DNA of 64,000 nt from Empedobacter stercoris (GCF_025244765.1 NZ_CP104209.1:868001-932000), one strand, 5' to 3'; shown: positions 45,275 through 54,118, numbered from the stretch's first letter. Numbers and translations: made by a program. The notes: generated by a model from the sequence alone, not told the origin.

Positions 45275-46336
45275 ATGACAAGTAAAATAATTGGTGTAGG
45301 TAACTACATTCCCTCCGAAACAATCACAAATTTATTTTTTGCTCAACATAACTTTCTTGATGAAAAAGGAGTTGCATTAAAACAAAATAATACCATCATT
45401 GCAGAAAAATTAAAATCTATAACAGGTATAGAAGAAAGACGGTATGCCAACAATAATCAAGTTACATCAGATTTAGGTTTCATTGCCGCTAAACAGGCGA
45501 TAGAAAACTCGGGAATAGATCCAGAAACATTAGATTATATCATTTTTGCACACAATTTTGGAGATGTAATTTCAGGTACAATTCAATCAGATTCAGTTCC
45601 AAGCTTAGCTTCACGAGTTAAACATCAATTGCAAATCAAAAATAATTATTGCGTTGCTTATGATGTACTTTTTGGTTGCCCAGGATGGCTAGAAGGTATG
45701 ATACAGGCGAATGCCTTTATTAAAGCTGGAATTGCAAAAAGATGTTTGGTTATTGGCGCAGAAACCTTATCAAGGGTTGTTGATATCCATGATAGAGACA
45801 GCATGATTTATGCAGATGGTGCTGGTGCTGCAATATTGGAAATAAATAATCATGATGACGAAGGTTTAAAATCACATCTTTCAGCTTCATTCACTTTAAC
45901 TGAAAAAGATTATCTATTTTTTGGAAAATCTTATAACACAGAAACTTGTCCAGATGTCAAGTATATAAAAATGATTGGACGAAAGATATATGAGTTTGCT
46001 TTATCGAATGTTCCTGACGCGATGAAAAAATGTTTTGATGAAAGTGGATATACGATTTCACAATTAAATAAAATCATTATTCATCAAGCAAATGAAAAAA
46101 TGGATGAAGCTATTGTAAAGAGATTTTTTGATTTGTATGAACAACCTGTTCCTGAGAATATAATGCCTATGGTTATTGATAAATTAGGAAATAGTAGTGT
46201 TGCCACAATTCCTATCTTATTAAAAATGATTCTGAATGGTGAATTATCTTCACATCAAATAAACAAAGGCGATATTGTTCTATTTGCATCTGTTGGTGCA
46301 GGGATGAATGTAAATGCAATTGTTTATAAATTTTAA
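45275..46336 (+). CDS. 3-oxoacyl-ACP synthase III-like (FabH-family ketosynthase)
   Basis: This 353-residue thiolase-fold enzyme has the Cys-His-Asn triad of FabH: Cys135 in LFGCPGWL, His270 in IIHQANEKM and Asn306 in LGNSSVATIP. It is a little longer than housekeeping FabH and begins condensation of acyl-CoA with malonyl-ACP or a related step. It is alone, flanked by an AT-rich promoter region and a terminator, so it may be an accessory copy for a special fatty acid or pigment; that is inference. Confidence 0.87.
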   Translation: MTSKIIGVGNYIPSETITNLFFAQHNFLDEKGVALKQNNTIIAEKLKSITGIEERRYANNNQVTSDLGFIAAKQAIENSGIDPETLDYIIFAHNFGDVISGTIQSDSVPSLASRVKHQLQIKNNYCVAYDVLFGCPGWLEGMIQANAFIKAGIAKRCLVIGAETLSRVVDIHDRDSMIYADGAGAAILEINNHDDEGLKSHLSASFTLTEKDYLFFGKSYNTETCPDVKYIKMIGRKIYEFALSNVPDAMKKCFDESGYTISQLNKIIIHQANEKMDEAIVKRFFDLYEQPVPENIMPMVIDKLGNSSVATIPILLKMILNGELSSHQINKGDIVLFASVGAGMNVNAIVYKF

Positions 46337-46358
46337 TGAACTTGTTCCATAAAAAAAT

Positions 46359-46384
46359 AAAAGCTCGTCCTCGGACGAGCTTTG
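46359..46384. terminator. Bidirectional terminator
   Basis: AAAGCTCGTCC and GGACGAGCTTT form a perfect stem over a 2-base loop between convergent genes. Confidence 0.85.
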
Positions 46385-46406
46385 TATTTATGGATAATAT
46401 TTTTTT

Positions 46407-47087
46407 CTAAACGGTTAAATCTTCCCCGATTTCTAATAAAATCAATTGAATATGACGTGAAAAGAATATTGATTTAGCTTCAGCTTTATCAATTTTTATT
46501 GGAGGAAATGTATCATAATGATAACCTAAAACTTTAGTTGCTTGAACATATTCTGCCGCAATTGAAGCGCTTTTAGCACCCATTGTAAAATTATCCCCTA
46601 TTGGTAAAATAGCTAAATCTAATTGACCAATTGTATCGGGAATCAGTTTCATTTCATACGTCAAAGCGGTGTCTCCTGCGATGTAAATACGCTTTCCTTC
46701 ACTCTCGATAATATAACCATTTGGATCACCACCGTACGTTCCATCTGCGAAAGAACTCGAATGAAAAGCAATAGTAGATTGAATTGATCCAAAATCAAAA
46801 TTAAATTTCCCACCTGTATTCATTCCGTGCGAATTCAAACCTTTTGCTGCATAATAACCAGCGATTTCAGCATTCGAAATAATTAACGCTCCTGTTCGTT
46901 TTGCCAATTCTTCTACATCATACACATGATCTTGATGTGCATGTGTTAAAACGATATAGTCAGCTTTTAAACTTTCGAAATCGATATGTTTAGCTAATTC
47001 ATTTGGAGTAATAAACGGATCAACAACAATGTGTTTACCATTTGCTTCGATAGCCAAAGAAGCATGACCTAAGTATTGAATTTTCAT
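46407..47087 (-). CDS. UPF0173-family MBL-fold metal-dependent hydrolase
   Basis: This 226-residue metallo-beta-lactamase-fold protein belongs to UPF0173. It shows LGHASLAIEANGKHIVVDPFI at the start, the metal motif THAHQDH near residue 49, and GDTALTYEM and GYHYDTFPPI further on. Substrate is unknown in the family. It lies 17 bases downstream of menA on the same strand and is likely in one transcript with it. Confidence 0.88.
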   Translation of the reverse strand: MKIQYLGHASLAIEANGKHIVVDPFITPNELAKHIDFESLKADYIVLTHAHQDHVYDVEELAKRTGALIISNAEIAGYYAAKGLNSHGMNTGGKFNFDFGSIQSTIAFHSSSFADGTYGGDPNGYIIESEGKRIYIAGDTALTYEMKLIPDTIGQLDLAILPIGDNFTMGAKSASIAAEYVQATKVLGYHYDTFPPIKIDKAEAKSIFFSRHIQLILLEIGEDLTV

Positions 47088-47104
47088 TGTATATTATTTT
47101 GTGA

Positions 47105-48031
47105 TTAACGCGTTAAAGTATCGATAAAGTCAAATCCAATTAAGCTATATCCCAATAAAACAGCAAAGAATAAAGCTAACATTGCGACTTGTTTCAAGAA
47201 CGGATCATAATCTTTTGGATCTTTTACAGCAAAAATTTGACGACGAATAGCATTTGCAAAGAAGATTAAAATTAGGAATACTAATCCTGATAACTTTCCT
47301 GATTTTGCTGGAATCATCGTTACATAAAGGGCACTCAAAACAAAAGGAATTGTCATTAAAGCCATTTGATAATACTTACTATTCTGAAATCCAAGCTTTG
47401 ATGCAATAGTGATTTTATTATTTTTGACATCATTTTTGACATCGCGCATATTATTCAAATTCAACACTGCTACACTCCAACATCCCATTGATGCAGCTGG
47501 TAACAAAATTTGCCATTGAAATACTTTTGAATATAAAAATTCACCTCCAACGACAGCTAAAATTCCAAAGAATAAAAAGACAAAAATATCTCCTAAACCA
47601 ATATATCCATAAGGTTTTTTTCCCATTGTATAAGCCATTGCTGCAAAAATAGAAGCTACCCCTAATCCAAGAAATATATAAATATACTTCATGTCATGAG
47701 GATAAAAAGACACATACAATAATGTAGCAACGCAAATCAAAGAAATGACAACCATGATACCTATGGCAGTTTTCATTTGTTTTTGAGTAATCAAACCAGA
47801 AGCAACTGCACGTTGCTCTCCTACTCTATTTGCATCTGTTCCTTTTACAGCATCACCATAATCGTTGGCAAAATTTGACAATATTTGGAAAGCTAAAGTT
47901 GTTAAAAGTGATAAGAAAAATATATCATTTCGGAAGATTCCTTCTGATTTTGCAATAAATCCAGCTAACAATAATCCACTCAACGAAAGTGGTAAAGTGC
48001 GAAGCCTTGCGGCTAATATCCATTTTTTCAT
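47105..48031 (-). CDS. menA: 1,4-dihydroxy-2-naphthoate polyprenyltransferase
   Basis: This 308-residue UbiA-family membrane enzyme prenylates DHNA to make demethylmenaquinone. The first prenyl-diphosphate-binding Asp motif is NFANDYGDAVKGTD, and the second is NNMRDVKNDV. About eight to nine helices follow the family pattern. The frame extends upstream to 48070, but a TATCTTTG box at 48038-48045 lies inside that extension, so ATG 48031 is the real start. Other men genes in the window are menB and menF. Confidence 0.92.
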   Translation of the reverse strand: MKKWILAARLRTLPLSLSGLLLAGFIAKSEGIFRNDIFFLSLLTTLAFQILSNFANDYGDAVKGTDANRVGEQRAVASGLITQKQMKTAIGIMVVISLICVATLLYVSFYPHDMKYIYIFLGLGVASIFAAMAYTMGKKPYGYIGLGDIFVFLFFGILAVVGGEFLYSKVFQWQILLPAASMGCWSVAVLNLNNMRDVKNDVKNNKITIASKLGFQNSKYYQMALMTIPFVLSALYVTMIPAKSGKLSGLVFLILIFFANAIRRQIFAVKDPKDYDPFLKQVAMLALFFAVLLGYSLIGFDFIDTLTR

Positions 48032-48037
48032 ACCGAA

Positions 48038-48045
48038 CAAAGATA
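48038..48045 (-). promoter_or_regulatory. -7 box of menA, implying a near-leaderless transcript
   Basis: TATCTTTG on the minus strand ends six bases before the ATG at 48031. It decides the menA start. Confidence 0.65.
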
Positions 48046-48119
48046 ATGAAGATTTTACTTTTTTTATCATCGAAAATTGAACTAATATTGCATAGATAAT
48101 TTCTATTTCATCTACTAAA

Positions 48120-48956
48120 ATGCCTCGTAAAAAAATAAAACAACAACCTTTTTACAAGAAGATAAAACCTTCGACCTATTTTATTGCGTTTGTTATTTTG
48201 TGTGTACTTTATTTTACGTATCGTTACCGCCATGGAATTCATTATTACTTTACAATTGTAGAAAAATCATTGAAAGGTGAAAAAATTACTGATGAAAAAG
48301 TAACGAAATATGACATCAGAAATATTGAGGTAATGGACAAATATTATCTCAAAACGTTTGGCGTGGATGTGTCCCAATATCAAGGTGAAATTGATTGGAC
48401 GAAAATGCATACTATCTACAAATTGTACCCCATTAATTTTGCTTTTATCCGATCTACTATGGGAACATCGTCTGTTGATATTAGGTTTGAGGAAAATTGG
48501 AAAGAAGCAAAAGAAAATAATATTTTGCGAGGTGCTTATCATTTTTATCGACCTGATGAGAATTCGACTTTACAAGCTCAAAATTTTATCAATATAGTAA
48601 AATTAAAAAAAGGTGATTTACCTCCAGTTCTCGACATCGAAACCTTGCCAAAAACGCAATCGATGGAACGTTTGGTAGAAGGAATCAAGAATTGGTGCAA
48701 AATTGTGGAAGAGCATTACGATATCAAACCTATAATATATACCTCTGACAAATATTTTGAAGATTATTTACAAAATCATTTGGATGGCCACATCATTTGG
48801 ATTGCCAATTACAATTTTTGGGTACAGGAAATGAAAGGTCATTGGAATTTTTGGCAGTTTACGGAAAAAGCAACTATAGAAGGTGTTAAACGATATAAAG
48901 TAGATGTCAATATCTATAACGGAACAATTGATGATTTGGAAGGTTTGACACTTTAA
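48120..48956 (+). CDS. GH25 family muramidase, membrane-anchored
   Basis: This 278-residue protein has an N-terminal basic stretch and one membrane helix (about 20-34), then a glycoside hydrolase 25 domain. The start motif FGVDVSQYQGEIDW carries Asp83, and the catalytic pair is in VLDIET (Asp172, Glu174). The C-terminal block WNFWQFTEK is typical. It cuts the glycan strands of peptidoglycan. It is divergent from menA with about 88 bases between starts. Confidence 0.9.
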   Translation: MPRKKIKQQPFYKKIKPSTYFIAFVILCVLYFTYRYRHGIHYYFTIVEKSLKGEKITDEKVTKYDIRNIEVMDKYYLKTFGVDVSQYQGEIDWTKMHTIYKLYPINFAFIRSTMGTSSVDIRFEENWKEAKENNILRGAYHFYRPDENSTLQAQNFINIVKLKKGDLPPVLDIETLPKTQSMERLVEGIKNWCKIVEEHYDIKPIIYTSDKYFEDYLQNHLDGHIIWIANYNFWVQEMKGHWNFWQFTEKATIEGVKRYKVDVNIYNGTIDDLEGLTL

Positions 48957-48960
48957 AAAA

Positions 48961-49446
48961 TTAATGAATCAATTTTACAGCTCCTTTTCCATCATAAATC
49001 AATGTATCTTTTCTTATCATTAAAATAGTATTTTCTTCGATTATAGGGTAAAAATAACAATACTCACAATCTTTATCAGGTATCATTATACTGTCTGAGT
49101 ATGATTTATTTTTATGAATCTCTACTATTATATAATCAGATAAATCACTTGGATTATTATCTAATATATCTACATGAGTACTTTTAAAAGTCTTTAAATC
49201 TTTATATCTATCTATAAAATCTAAGATGTAAAAATCTTTATAAATATTATTAATAGGATTACCTCCTTCATAACATAAATAATTATGTTTAGGCTTTAAA
49301 AAGCGAATTGATTCTTTTTCGGAGTTATTTTTAATTGTAAAGTGTATCATATTATTTTCTACTTTATCAACCCTTATTTTAATTTCTTCCTTAGTACAAC
49401 TCAACAAACTAAATCCTAAAATTAAAAAGTAAATACTATATTTCAT
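48961..49446 (-). CDS. Putative lipoprotein of unknown function
   Basis: This 161-residue protein has a lipobox SLLSC at about residues 13-17, then a beta-rich domain with a CEYC pair near 128-131. No family is recognised. It once lay about 60 bases downstream of another lipoprotein gene and behind its terminator, but an IS now separates them. A 17-base palindrome lies just before its start. Confidence 0.65.
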   Translation of the reverse strand: MKYSIYFLILGFSLLSCTKEEIKIRVDKVENNMIHFTIKNNSEKESIRFLKPKHNYLCYEGGNPINNIYKDFYILDFIDRYKDLKTFKSTHVDILDNNPSDLSDYIIVEIHKNKSYSDSIMIPDKDCEYCYFYPIIEENTILMIRKDTLIYDGKGAVKLIH

Positions 49447-49455
49447 TGATAGCTA

Positions 49456-49472
49456 ATTTACTTAAAGTAAAT
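49456..49472. other. 17-base palindrome before a lipoprotein gene
   Basis: ATTTACTT and AAGTAAAT flank a single central base, ten bases upstream of the minus-strand ATG at 49446. It could be an operator; there is no other support. Confidence 0.35.
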
Positions 49473-49490
49473 AAAAAAGCTCATCAAATT
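49473..49490 (-). terminator. Terminator half-site and loop, split by IS insertion
   Basis: AAAAAAGCTCATC and loop AAATT are one half of a hairpin. The other half, GATGAGCTTTTT, is at 50938-50949. Before insertion they were contiguous and would have ended the 50951-51742 gene. Confidence 0.8.
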
Positions 49491-49523
49491 AGACTGCACC
49501 CAAAAGTTTGGACAGATTAAAAA

Positions 49524-50303
49524 TTAATAATTATAAAAATGAGTTCGATATTGTATCGGGCTCATTTTATTTAAGTTCGATTTTATTCTATCGTTATTGT
49601 AATAGTAAATGTATTGTTTTATTTCTTTTTTTAGCTCTTCAATAGAATTAAATTTTTGTAAATAAAATAGTTCCGATTTCAGTATTCCGAAGAAATTCTC
49701 GATAATAGCATTATCTAAGCAATTTCCTTTTCTACTCATACTTTGTATGATTCCTTTTTCATTTAATAAAGCCTGATATTGTTTCATTTGATATTGCCAT
49801 CCTTGATCTGAATGTAATATCAAATCTTTAGTGTCTTTCGTTATTTTAAATGCCTTTTTAAGCATTTGAGTTACTTGATTAAAAACAGGTCGTTCGCTTA
49901 ACTCATAGCTGATAATTTCTTGATTGTACAGATCCATTATTGGTGATAAATATAGTTTTTTATCTTTTACTTTAAACTCGGTAACATCTGTTACCCATTT
50001 TTGGTTGGGTTTATCAGCCTTAAATGCTCTTTGCAAGATGTTTGGTGCAATCTTTCCTTGTTCTCCTTTGTAAGATTTGTATTTTTTTCTTCGAATCAAA
50101 CTCTTTAATCCTAAGCTATTCATCAGTTTAAGAACAGTTTTATGATTGATGATAGTTCCTGATTTTCTTAATTCATCGGTAATTCGTCGATAGCCATATC
50201 GCCCTTTATGCTGATGATAAATGGATTTTATCTTAAGTTTTAATTCCTCGTATTTATCTGTTTTACTACGTGAAATATGATAGTAAAAGCTGCTTCTAGC
50301 CAT
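49524..50303 (-). CDS. IS3-family transposase OrfB (IS150 group)
   Basis: The 259-residue open part holds the catalytic core: Asp in WVTDVTEFKV, Asp in LHSDQGWQYQ and Glu in NAIIENFFGILKSE. The coding frame really continues upstream without a stop, reading TWTQAINELRPEFHLNLLL, and joins orfA by a -1 frameshift in an A-rich stretch. The ATG at 50303 is therefore probably not the only start; the active product is the OrfAB fusion. Confidence 0.9.
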   Translation of the reverse strand: MARSSFYYHISRSKTDKYEELKLKIKSIYHQHKGRYGYRRITDELRKSGTIINHKTVLKLMNSLGLKSLIRRKKYKSYKGEQGKIAPNILQRAFKADKPNQKWVTDVTEFKVKDKKLYLSPIMDLYNQEIISYELSERPVFNQVTQMLKKAFKITKDTKDLILHSDQGWQYQMKQYQALLNEKGIIQSMSRKGNCLDNAIIENFFGILKSELFYLQKFNSIEELKKEIKQYIYYYNNDRIKSNLNKMSPIQYRTHFYNY

Positions 50304-50353
50304 ATGTGTACAATCTAAAAGTAAATTTAGATGAAATTCTGGCCTTAATTCAT

Positions 50354-50890
50354 TTATGGCTTGCGTCCAAGTTTCTTTTGTTTTTCTTCCTCGGCTTGAA
50401 TTAAGGCATTGAACTTTTTTAAGAGTGCAACTTCACAACGTAAACGTTCAATCTCCAACAATAGTTCTTCTTCTCTTGTTAACGGTTGTTTCGATTTTTC
50501 AGGTCCACCCTTAGATGTGCTCATAGTCTTGGGACGGCCTTTTGGTTTGGGTTTTAATCCGTCTATTCCAAAGGTAGCAAAATCTTTTTGCCATTTTATA
50601 ATAACCGATTCACTTGGAATATTAAATTTCAAGCGTGCTTCACGCAAACTAAGAAACTGTTTGGTTATAGACTTAATAACTTTCAACTTAAATTCAACGC
50701 TATACGTTTGGTTTTTCTTAGGTTCTAAACCTAAAGCTCCTTGATTATGATAATCAGTAATCCACTTACGCAATAAACTTCCTGAAATACCTTCTTGATG
50801 TGATATAGAATGAACTGAATGATGTTTTTTTAAAACTTCTTTGACACATCGCAACTTGTATGTTACATCATATTTTACTTTTCTTGCCAT
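50354..50890 (-). CDS. IS3-family OrfA, helix-turn-helix protein
   Basis: This 178-residue protein has two helix-turn-helix domains (around SISHQEGISGSLLRKW and ARLKFNIPSESVIIKW) and a C-terminal coiled coil (EELLLEIERLRCEVALLKK) for multimerisation. The frame extends five codons upstream, but that part lies within a hairpin ending in six Ts directly before the ATG at 50890, so I start there. Its 3' end overlaps the upstream extension of orfB in the -1 frame. Confidence 0.88.
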   Translation of the reverse strand: MARKVKYDVTYKLRCVKEVLKKHHSVHSISHQEGISGSLLRKWITDYHNQGALGLEPKKNQTYSVEFKLKVIKSITKQFLSLREARLKFNIPSESVIIKWQKDFATFGIDGLKPKPKGRPKTMSTSKGGPEKSKQPLTREEELLLEIERLRCEVALLKKFNALIQAEEEKQKKLGRKP

Positions 50891-50896
50891 AAAAAA

Positions 50897-50928
50897 TGCC
50901 CCCAAAAGTGTCTAACTTTTTGGGGGCA
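50897..50928 (-). terminator. Hairpin plus T6 guarding the transposase start
   Basis: TGCCCCCAAAA and TTTTGGGGGCA form a perfect 11-bp stem. Six Ts then precede the orfA ATG on the minus strand. It looks like a terminator that blocks transcription entering from outside the IS. Confidence 0.75.
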
Positions 50929-50932
50929 GTGT

Positions 50933-50949
50933 AAATTGATGAGCTTTTT
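50933..50949 (-). terminator. Other half of the split terminator, with the AAATT duplicate
   Basis: AAATT (target duplicate) followed by GATGAGCTTTTT complements the AAAAAAGCTCATC at 49473-49485. It directly abuts the stop codon of the upstream lipoprotein gene on the minus strand. Confidence 0.8.
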
Positions 50950-50950
50950 G

Positions 50951-51742
50951 TTATTTTGTTAAATCTACTTTTCCATTTTTGTAATAAAACTTGGTTGGAG
51001 AAAAATCATGATTATAAATAATTTTATCTTCTTTATCATACAATTTCATATTTACTAATATAAAATTATTAAACGATAAATGTCTATAGTTTATATCGTC
51101 AAAAATCCCCAAACGGATAAAAGGATTCTGTTTTTTATCGTATTTATAGAAAGAAAGTACATTACGTGCATTCGAATGATCAGTAGAATCAGCTTTATTA
51201 ATTTGTCTAATCTCGATACTATCCAAGTTCGTTAAATGAGGGTAATTTGAATTTCTGTTCCAATAATATTTCTGAATTTCTAAAATTTTCCCTTTTTCTA
51301 TTTTGACTGAATCCAAAACAGAATCTCCTTCAATTGCAGAATATACATATTTAGTATTTATTTTATCTTTAGTAGAAGTTAATTTCTGAATTATCTTCTC
51401 TTTAAAATAATTTTTAACTTGATAAGTTCCCTTTTCTATAATTACTCCACCTTCAGAAATCTCATATAAAGAATCATTGGTATATTTCACTTTTTGAGAA
51501 CTCATGATATAATGAAAAGATTTAATATTTTTTTCTATTGGTCTTTTTTGATCATCATATTTAATTTGAATACTATCAAAATTATAATCTGGTAAAGATT
51601 CATTTACAAAATATCTATTCGAAAAAAAACCTTTCGGAAACAAATTATCATTCGATTCTACCAAATATTCTTCTTCTTGAATATCCTCATCACAAGAAAT
51701 TATAAACAAACTACAAAAAGCAATTAATAAATATCTAAACAT
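50951..51742 (-). CDS. Putative lipoprotein of unknown function
   Basis: This 263-residue protein has a lipobox IISC at about residues 14-17 followed by acidic residues (DEDIQEEE), which in Bacteroidota can favour surface export. The rest is Tyr-, Lys- and Asp-rich beta sequence with motifs such as IKYDDQKRPIEKNI, reminiscent of repeated Tyr-Asp strand patterns but not assignable. It has a -7 box upstream, and its terminator has been split by an IS. Confidence 0.65.
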   Translation of the reverse strand: MFRYLLIAFCSLFIISCDEDIQEEEYLVESNDNLFPKGFFSNRYFVNESLPDYNFDSIQIKYDDQKRPIEKNIKSFHYIMSSQKVKYTNDSLYEISEGGVIIEKGTYQVKNYFKEKIIQKLTSTKDKINTKYVYSAIEGDSVLDSVKIEKGKILEIQKYYWNRNSNYPHLTNLDSIEIRQINKADSTDHSNARNVLSFYKYDKKQNPFIRLGIFDDINYRHLSFNNFILVNMKLYDKEDKIIYNHDFSPTKFYYKNGKVDLTK

Positions 51743-51760
51743 TTTTCATACAGTTTATTG

Positions 51761-51768
51761 CAAAAATA
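51761..51768 (-). promoter_or_regulatory. -7 box of the lipoprotein gene
   Basis: TATTTTTG on the minus strand matches TAnnTTTG and lies 18 bases before the ATG at 51742. Confidence 0.55.
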
Positions 51769-51826
51769 AACTTATTTATTTAAAATACCCCTTGTTGTGT
51801 AATAATATTTCAAACTAAAAATAATT

Positions 51827-53080
51827 CTATTTCAACTTAACATTTCTAATTGGCTTAATAAATAAAGAGATTAAAATGACGGTTAAAATTGTCATCGATC
51901 CTCCAAAAATAATGGCAGGAACAATCCCTAAAAATGTAGCTGCAATTCCACTTTCCAAAGCACCTAATTCGTTAGAAGAACTCACAAAAATTGAATTGAC
52001 AGATGATACACGACCTTTTAAATTTTCGGGTGTTTTGATTTGTAAAATACTTTGACGAATGACCATTGAAATAGCATCAAATGCACCACCAAAAAGCAGA
52101 ACAACAAAGCATAAATACAAATTTCGACTGAAACCAAAACCTATAATACAAACTCCAAACATCGCAACTGCAACTAATAATTTTGGACCTACATTCCCTT
52201 TTAATAAACTTGGAATTATTGACAAAAAAAACATCATGATTAACGATCCGATTCCATGGGCTGAACGTAAAAACCCAAAAGCTTCTGGTCCTAATTTTAA
52301 TACTTTTTCAACAAAAGCTGGTAACAACGATTCTGCTCCACCAAAGAAAACAGCAAACATATCTAAGCTCAAAACGGCTAATATAATTGGTGTACCCCAA
52401 ATAAATCTCAATCCCTGTTTGATTCGTATCAATGGTGATTCTGTTGATTCAGATTCGGAAGTTTCAGCTGGTTTTTTAGCAATCATTAAAATCATCATCA
52501 TCGAAATACACATAATAGCAAATGCCGTTATTAAAGCTGCCTCAATACCAAATTTGGCTAAAATAACTCCACCAGCTAATGGTCCTAAAACTGAACCAAT
52601 CATAAAAGCAGAAGAAGAAATTGGAATTGCTTTCGTATAATTTTCTTTGCGAACAACTAATGCTAATAGTGCAAATAACGCTGGTCCGCTAAATGCTCTT
52701 GTCAACCCCAAAATAAAAAAAGCAAAATAACAAACGCCTAAATAAATTGGAATTCCGATTGCTTCTCTTACTGAAGGAAAATTAACAATCATCAAGACAA
52801 AAGAAGCTGTCATAAAACAACTTATACTCCGTATCAAAATCATTCGCTTATCTAATTTATCCACCAATTGTCCTGCATAAAATGCGGTAAAAAGAATGGG
52901 CAAAAACTCAGCTAAACCTATTAATCCAAGAAAAATTGCTTTCTGTGTGACTTGAAAAATTTCGTAAGCAACCGATGTGCTTTGTATAAATAATGCGAAG
53001 ATTAAGGAAAATCTTAAAAATATAAATGGAACAAATTCTTTATTTTTCCAAATAGGTGGAATTTTCTCCTCTGATGTCAT
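51827..53080 (-). CDS. MFS transporter, exporter type (DHA3/EntS-like)
   Basis: This 417-residue inner-membrane protein has about 12 helices. Its start, PFIFLRFSLIFALFIQSTSVAYEIFQVTQ, and the loop motif GQLVDKLDKRMIL match the MFS_3 branch that includes EntS-like efflux pumps. The second half has FGGAFDAISMVIRQSILQIK and TPENLKGRVSSVNS, typical of the same branch. Substrate is unknown. It is downstream of no clear partner and probably monocistronic. Confidence 0.85.
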   Translation of the reverse strand: MTSEEKIPPIWKNKEFVPFIFLRFSLIFALFIQSTSVAYEIFQVTQKAIFLGLIGLAEFLPILFTAFYAGQLVDKLDKRMILIRSISCFMTASFVLMIVNFPSVREAIGIPIYLGVCYFAFFILGLTRAFSGPALFALLALVVRKENYTKAIPISSSAFMIGSVLGPLAGGVILAKFGIEAALITAFAIMCISMMMILMIAKKPAETSESESTESPLIRIKQGLRFIWGTPIILAVLSLDMFAVFFGGAESLLPAFVEKVLKLGPEAFGFLRSAHGIGSLIMMFFLSIIPSLLKGNVGPKLLVAVAMFGVCIIGFGFSRNLYLCFVVLLFGGAFDAISMVIRQSILQIKTPENLKGRVSSVNSIFVSSSNELGALESGIAATFLGIVPAIIFGGSMTILTVILISLFIKPIRNVKLK

Positions 53081-53232
53081 TTTACGAATTGAATTTTAAA
53101 CCTTAAATGTACATTGATTTTAAGAAAAAATAAATTGATTTTGGAAAATTAATTTGTTCCAATATTAAACCAAACTTCCATTAATTCTATTCAAAAATTA
53201 CTAAAAGTTTATTGTTAAATTATAAATTAATT

Positions 53233-53259
53233 TAAAAAAGCGATACTTAAAGTATCGCT
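53233..53259 (-). terminator. Terminator of menB
   Basis: AGCGATACTT and AAGTATCGCT form a 10-bp stem with a 1-base loop. A T-run follows on the minus strand. Confidence 0.8.
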
Positions 53260-53284
53260 CTCATAAATATGGTGTAAAATTAAA

Positions 53285-54118
53285 TTAACGAAATTTAGAA
53301 AAATCTCGTTTACGTTTTTCTAAGAACGCATTTCTACCCTCTACAGCTTCTTCTGTTCCGTAAGCAAAACGAGTTGTTTCACCAGCAAATATTTGTTGAC
53401 CAACCAATCCATCATCCACTAAATTGAACGCGTATTTCAACATTTTGATTGCTGTAGGAGATTTTGTTAAAATTTCTTGTGCCCAATCAAAAGCTACTTG
53501 TTCTAATTCATCATGAGGAACAACCAAGTTCACCATTCCCATCTCATAAGCCTCTTGAGCAGAGTAATTCAATCCTAAAAAGAAAATCTCTCGCGCACGT
53601 TTTTGACCAACTTGTTTTGCCAAATAAGCCGAACCATAACCTCCATCAAAAGACGCAACATCGGCATCTGTCTGTTTGAAAATCGCATGCTCCTTAGAAG
53701 CTAATGTCATGTCGCAAACAACGTGTAAAGAATGTCCTCCACCAACTGCCCAACCGTTAACCACAGCTACTACAACTTTAGTTGAAAAACGAATCAAACG
53801 TTGAACTTCTAAAATATTCAAACGACCAACACCATCTTGTCCTTCGTAGCCTTTTGCTCCACGAACGCGTTGATCTCCTCCCGAACAAAAAGCCCAACCA
53901 CCGTCTTTTGCAGATGGTCCTTCTCCTGTTAACAGAATTACACCAACTTCTCGATCTTCTTCTGCTAATTGAAAAGCGTCTAACAATTCGAAAACTGTTT
54001 TTGGACGAAACGCATTACGAACTTCAGGACGATTAAAAGCAATACGCATTACACCATCACATTTCTTAAACGTGATATCTTCATATTCTTTTACCGTTTG
54101 CCAATTTATTGTTGCCAT
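53285..54118 (-). CDS. menB: 1,4-dihydroxy-2-naphthoyl-CoA synthase
   Basis: This 277-residue crotonase-fold enzyme closes the second ring of menaquinone from succinylbenzoyl-CoA. MenB-specific features are FCSGGDQRVRG, the VVNGWAVGGGHSLHVVCDMTLAS oxyanion region (in parts), FDGGYGSAYLA, and C-terminal FAYGTEEAVEGRNAFLEKRKRDF. It lies 94 bases after menF on the same strand and ends at a terminator. Confidence 0.96.
   Translation of the reverse strand: MATINWQTVKEYEDITFKKCDGVMRIAFNRPEVRNAFRPKTVFELLDAFQLAEEDREVGVILLTGEGPSAKDGGWAFCSGGDQRVRGAKGYEGQDGVGRLNILEVQRLIRFSTKVVVAVVNGWAVGGGHSLHVVCDMTLASKEHAIFKQTDADVASFDGGYGSAYLAKQVGQKRAREIFFLGLNYSAQEAYEMGMVNLVVPHDELEQVAFDWAQEILTKSPTAIKMLKYAFNLVDDGLVGQQIFAGETTRFAYGTEEAVEGRNAFLEKRKRDFSKFR

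Larger units (their letters stand above)
49491..50932 (-). mobile_element. IS150-type IS3-family insertion sequence, apparently complete
   Basis: The element is 1442 bp, the usual IS150-group size. Its ends are imperfect inverted repeats (outer ACTGC, inner CCCAAAA, then AGACA or GGACA). AAATT is duplicated at 49486-49490 and 50933-50937. It carries orfA and orfB on the minus strand without internal stops. The insertion lies in a terminator loop between two lipoprotein genes. Confidence 0.92.
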
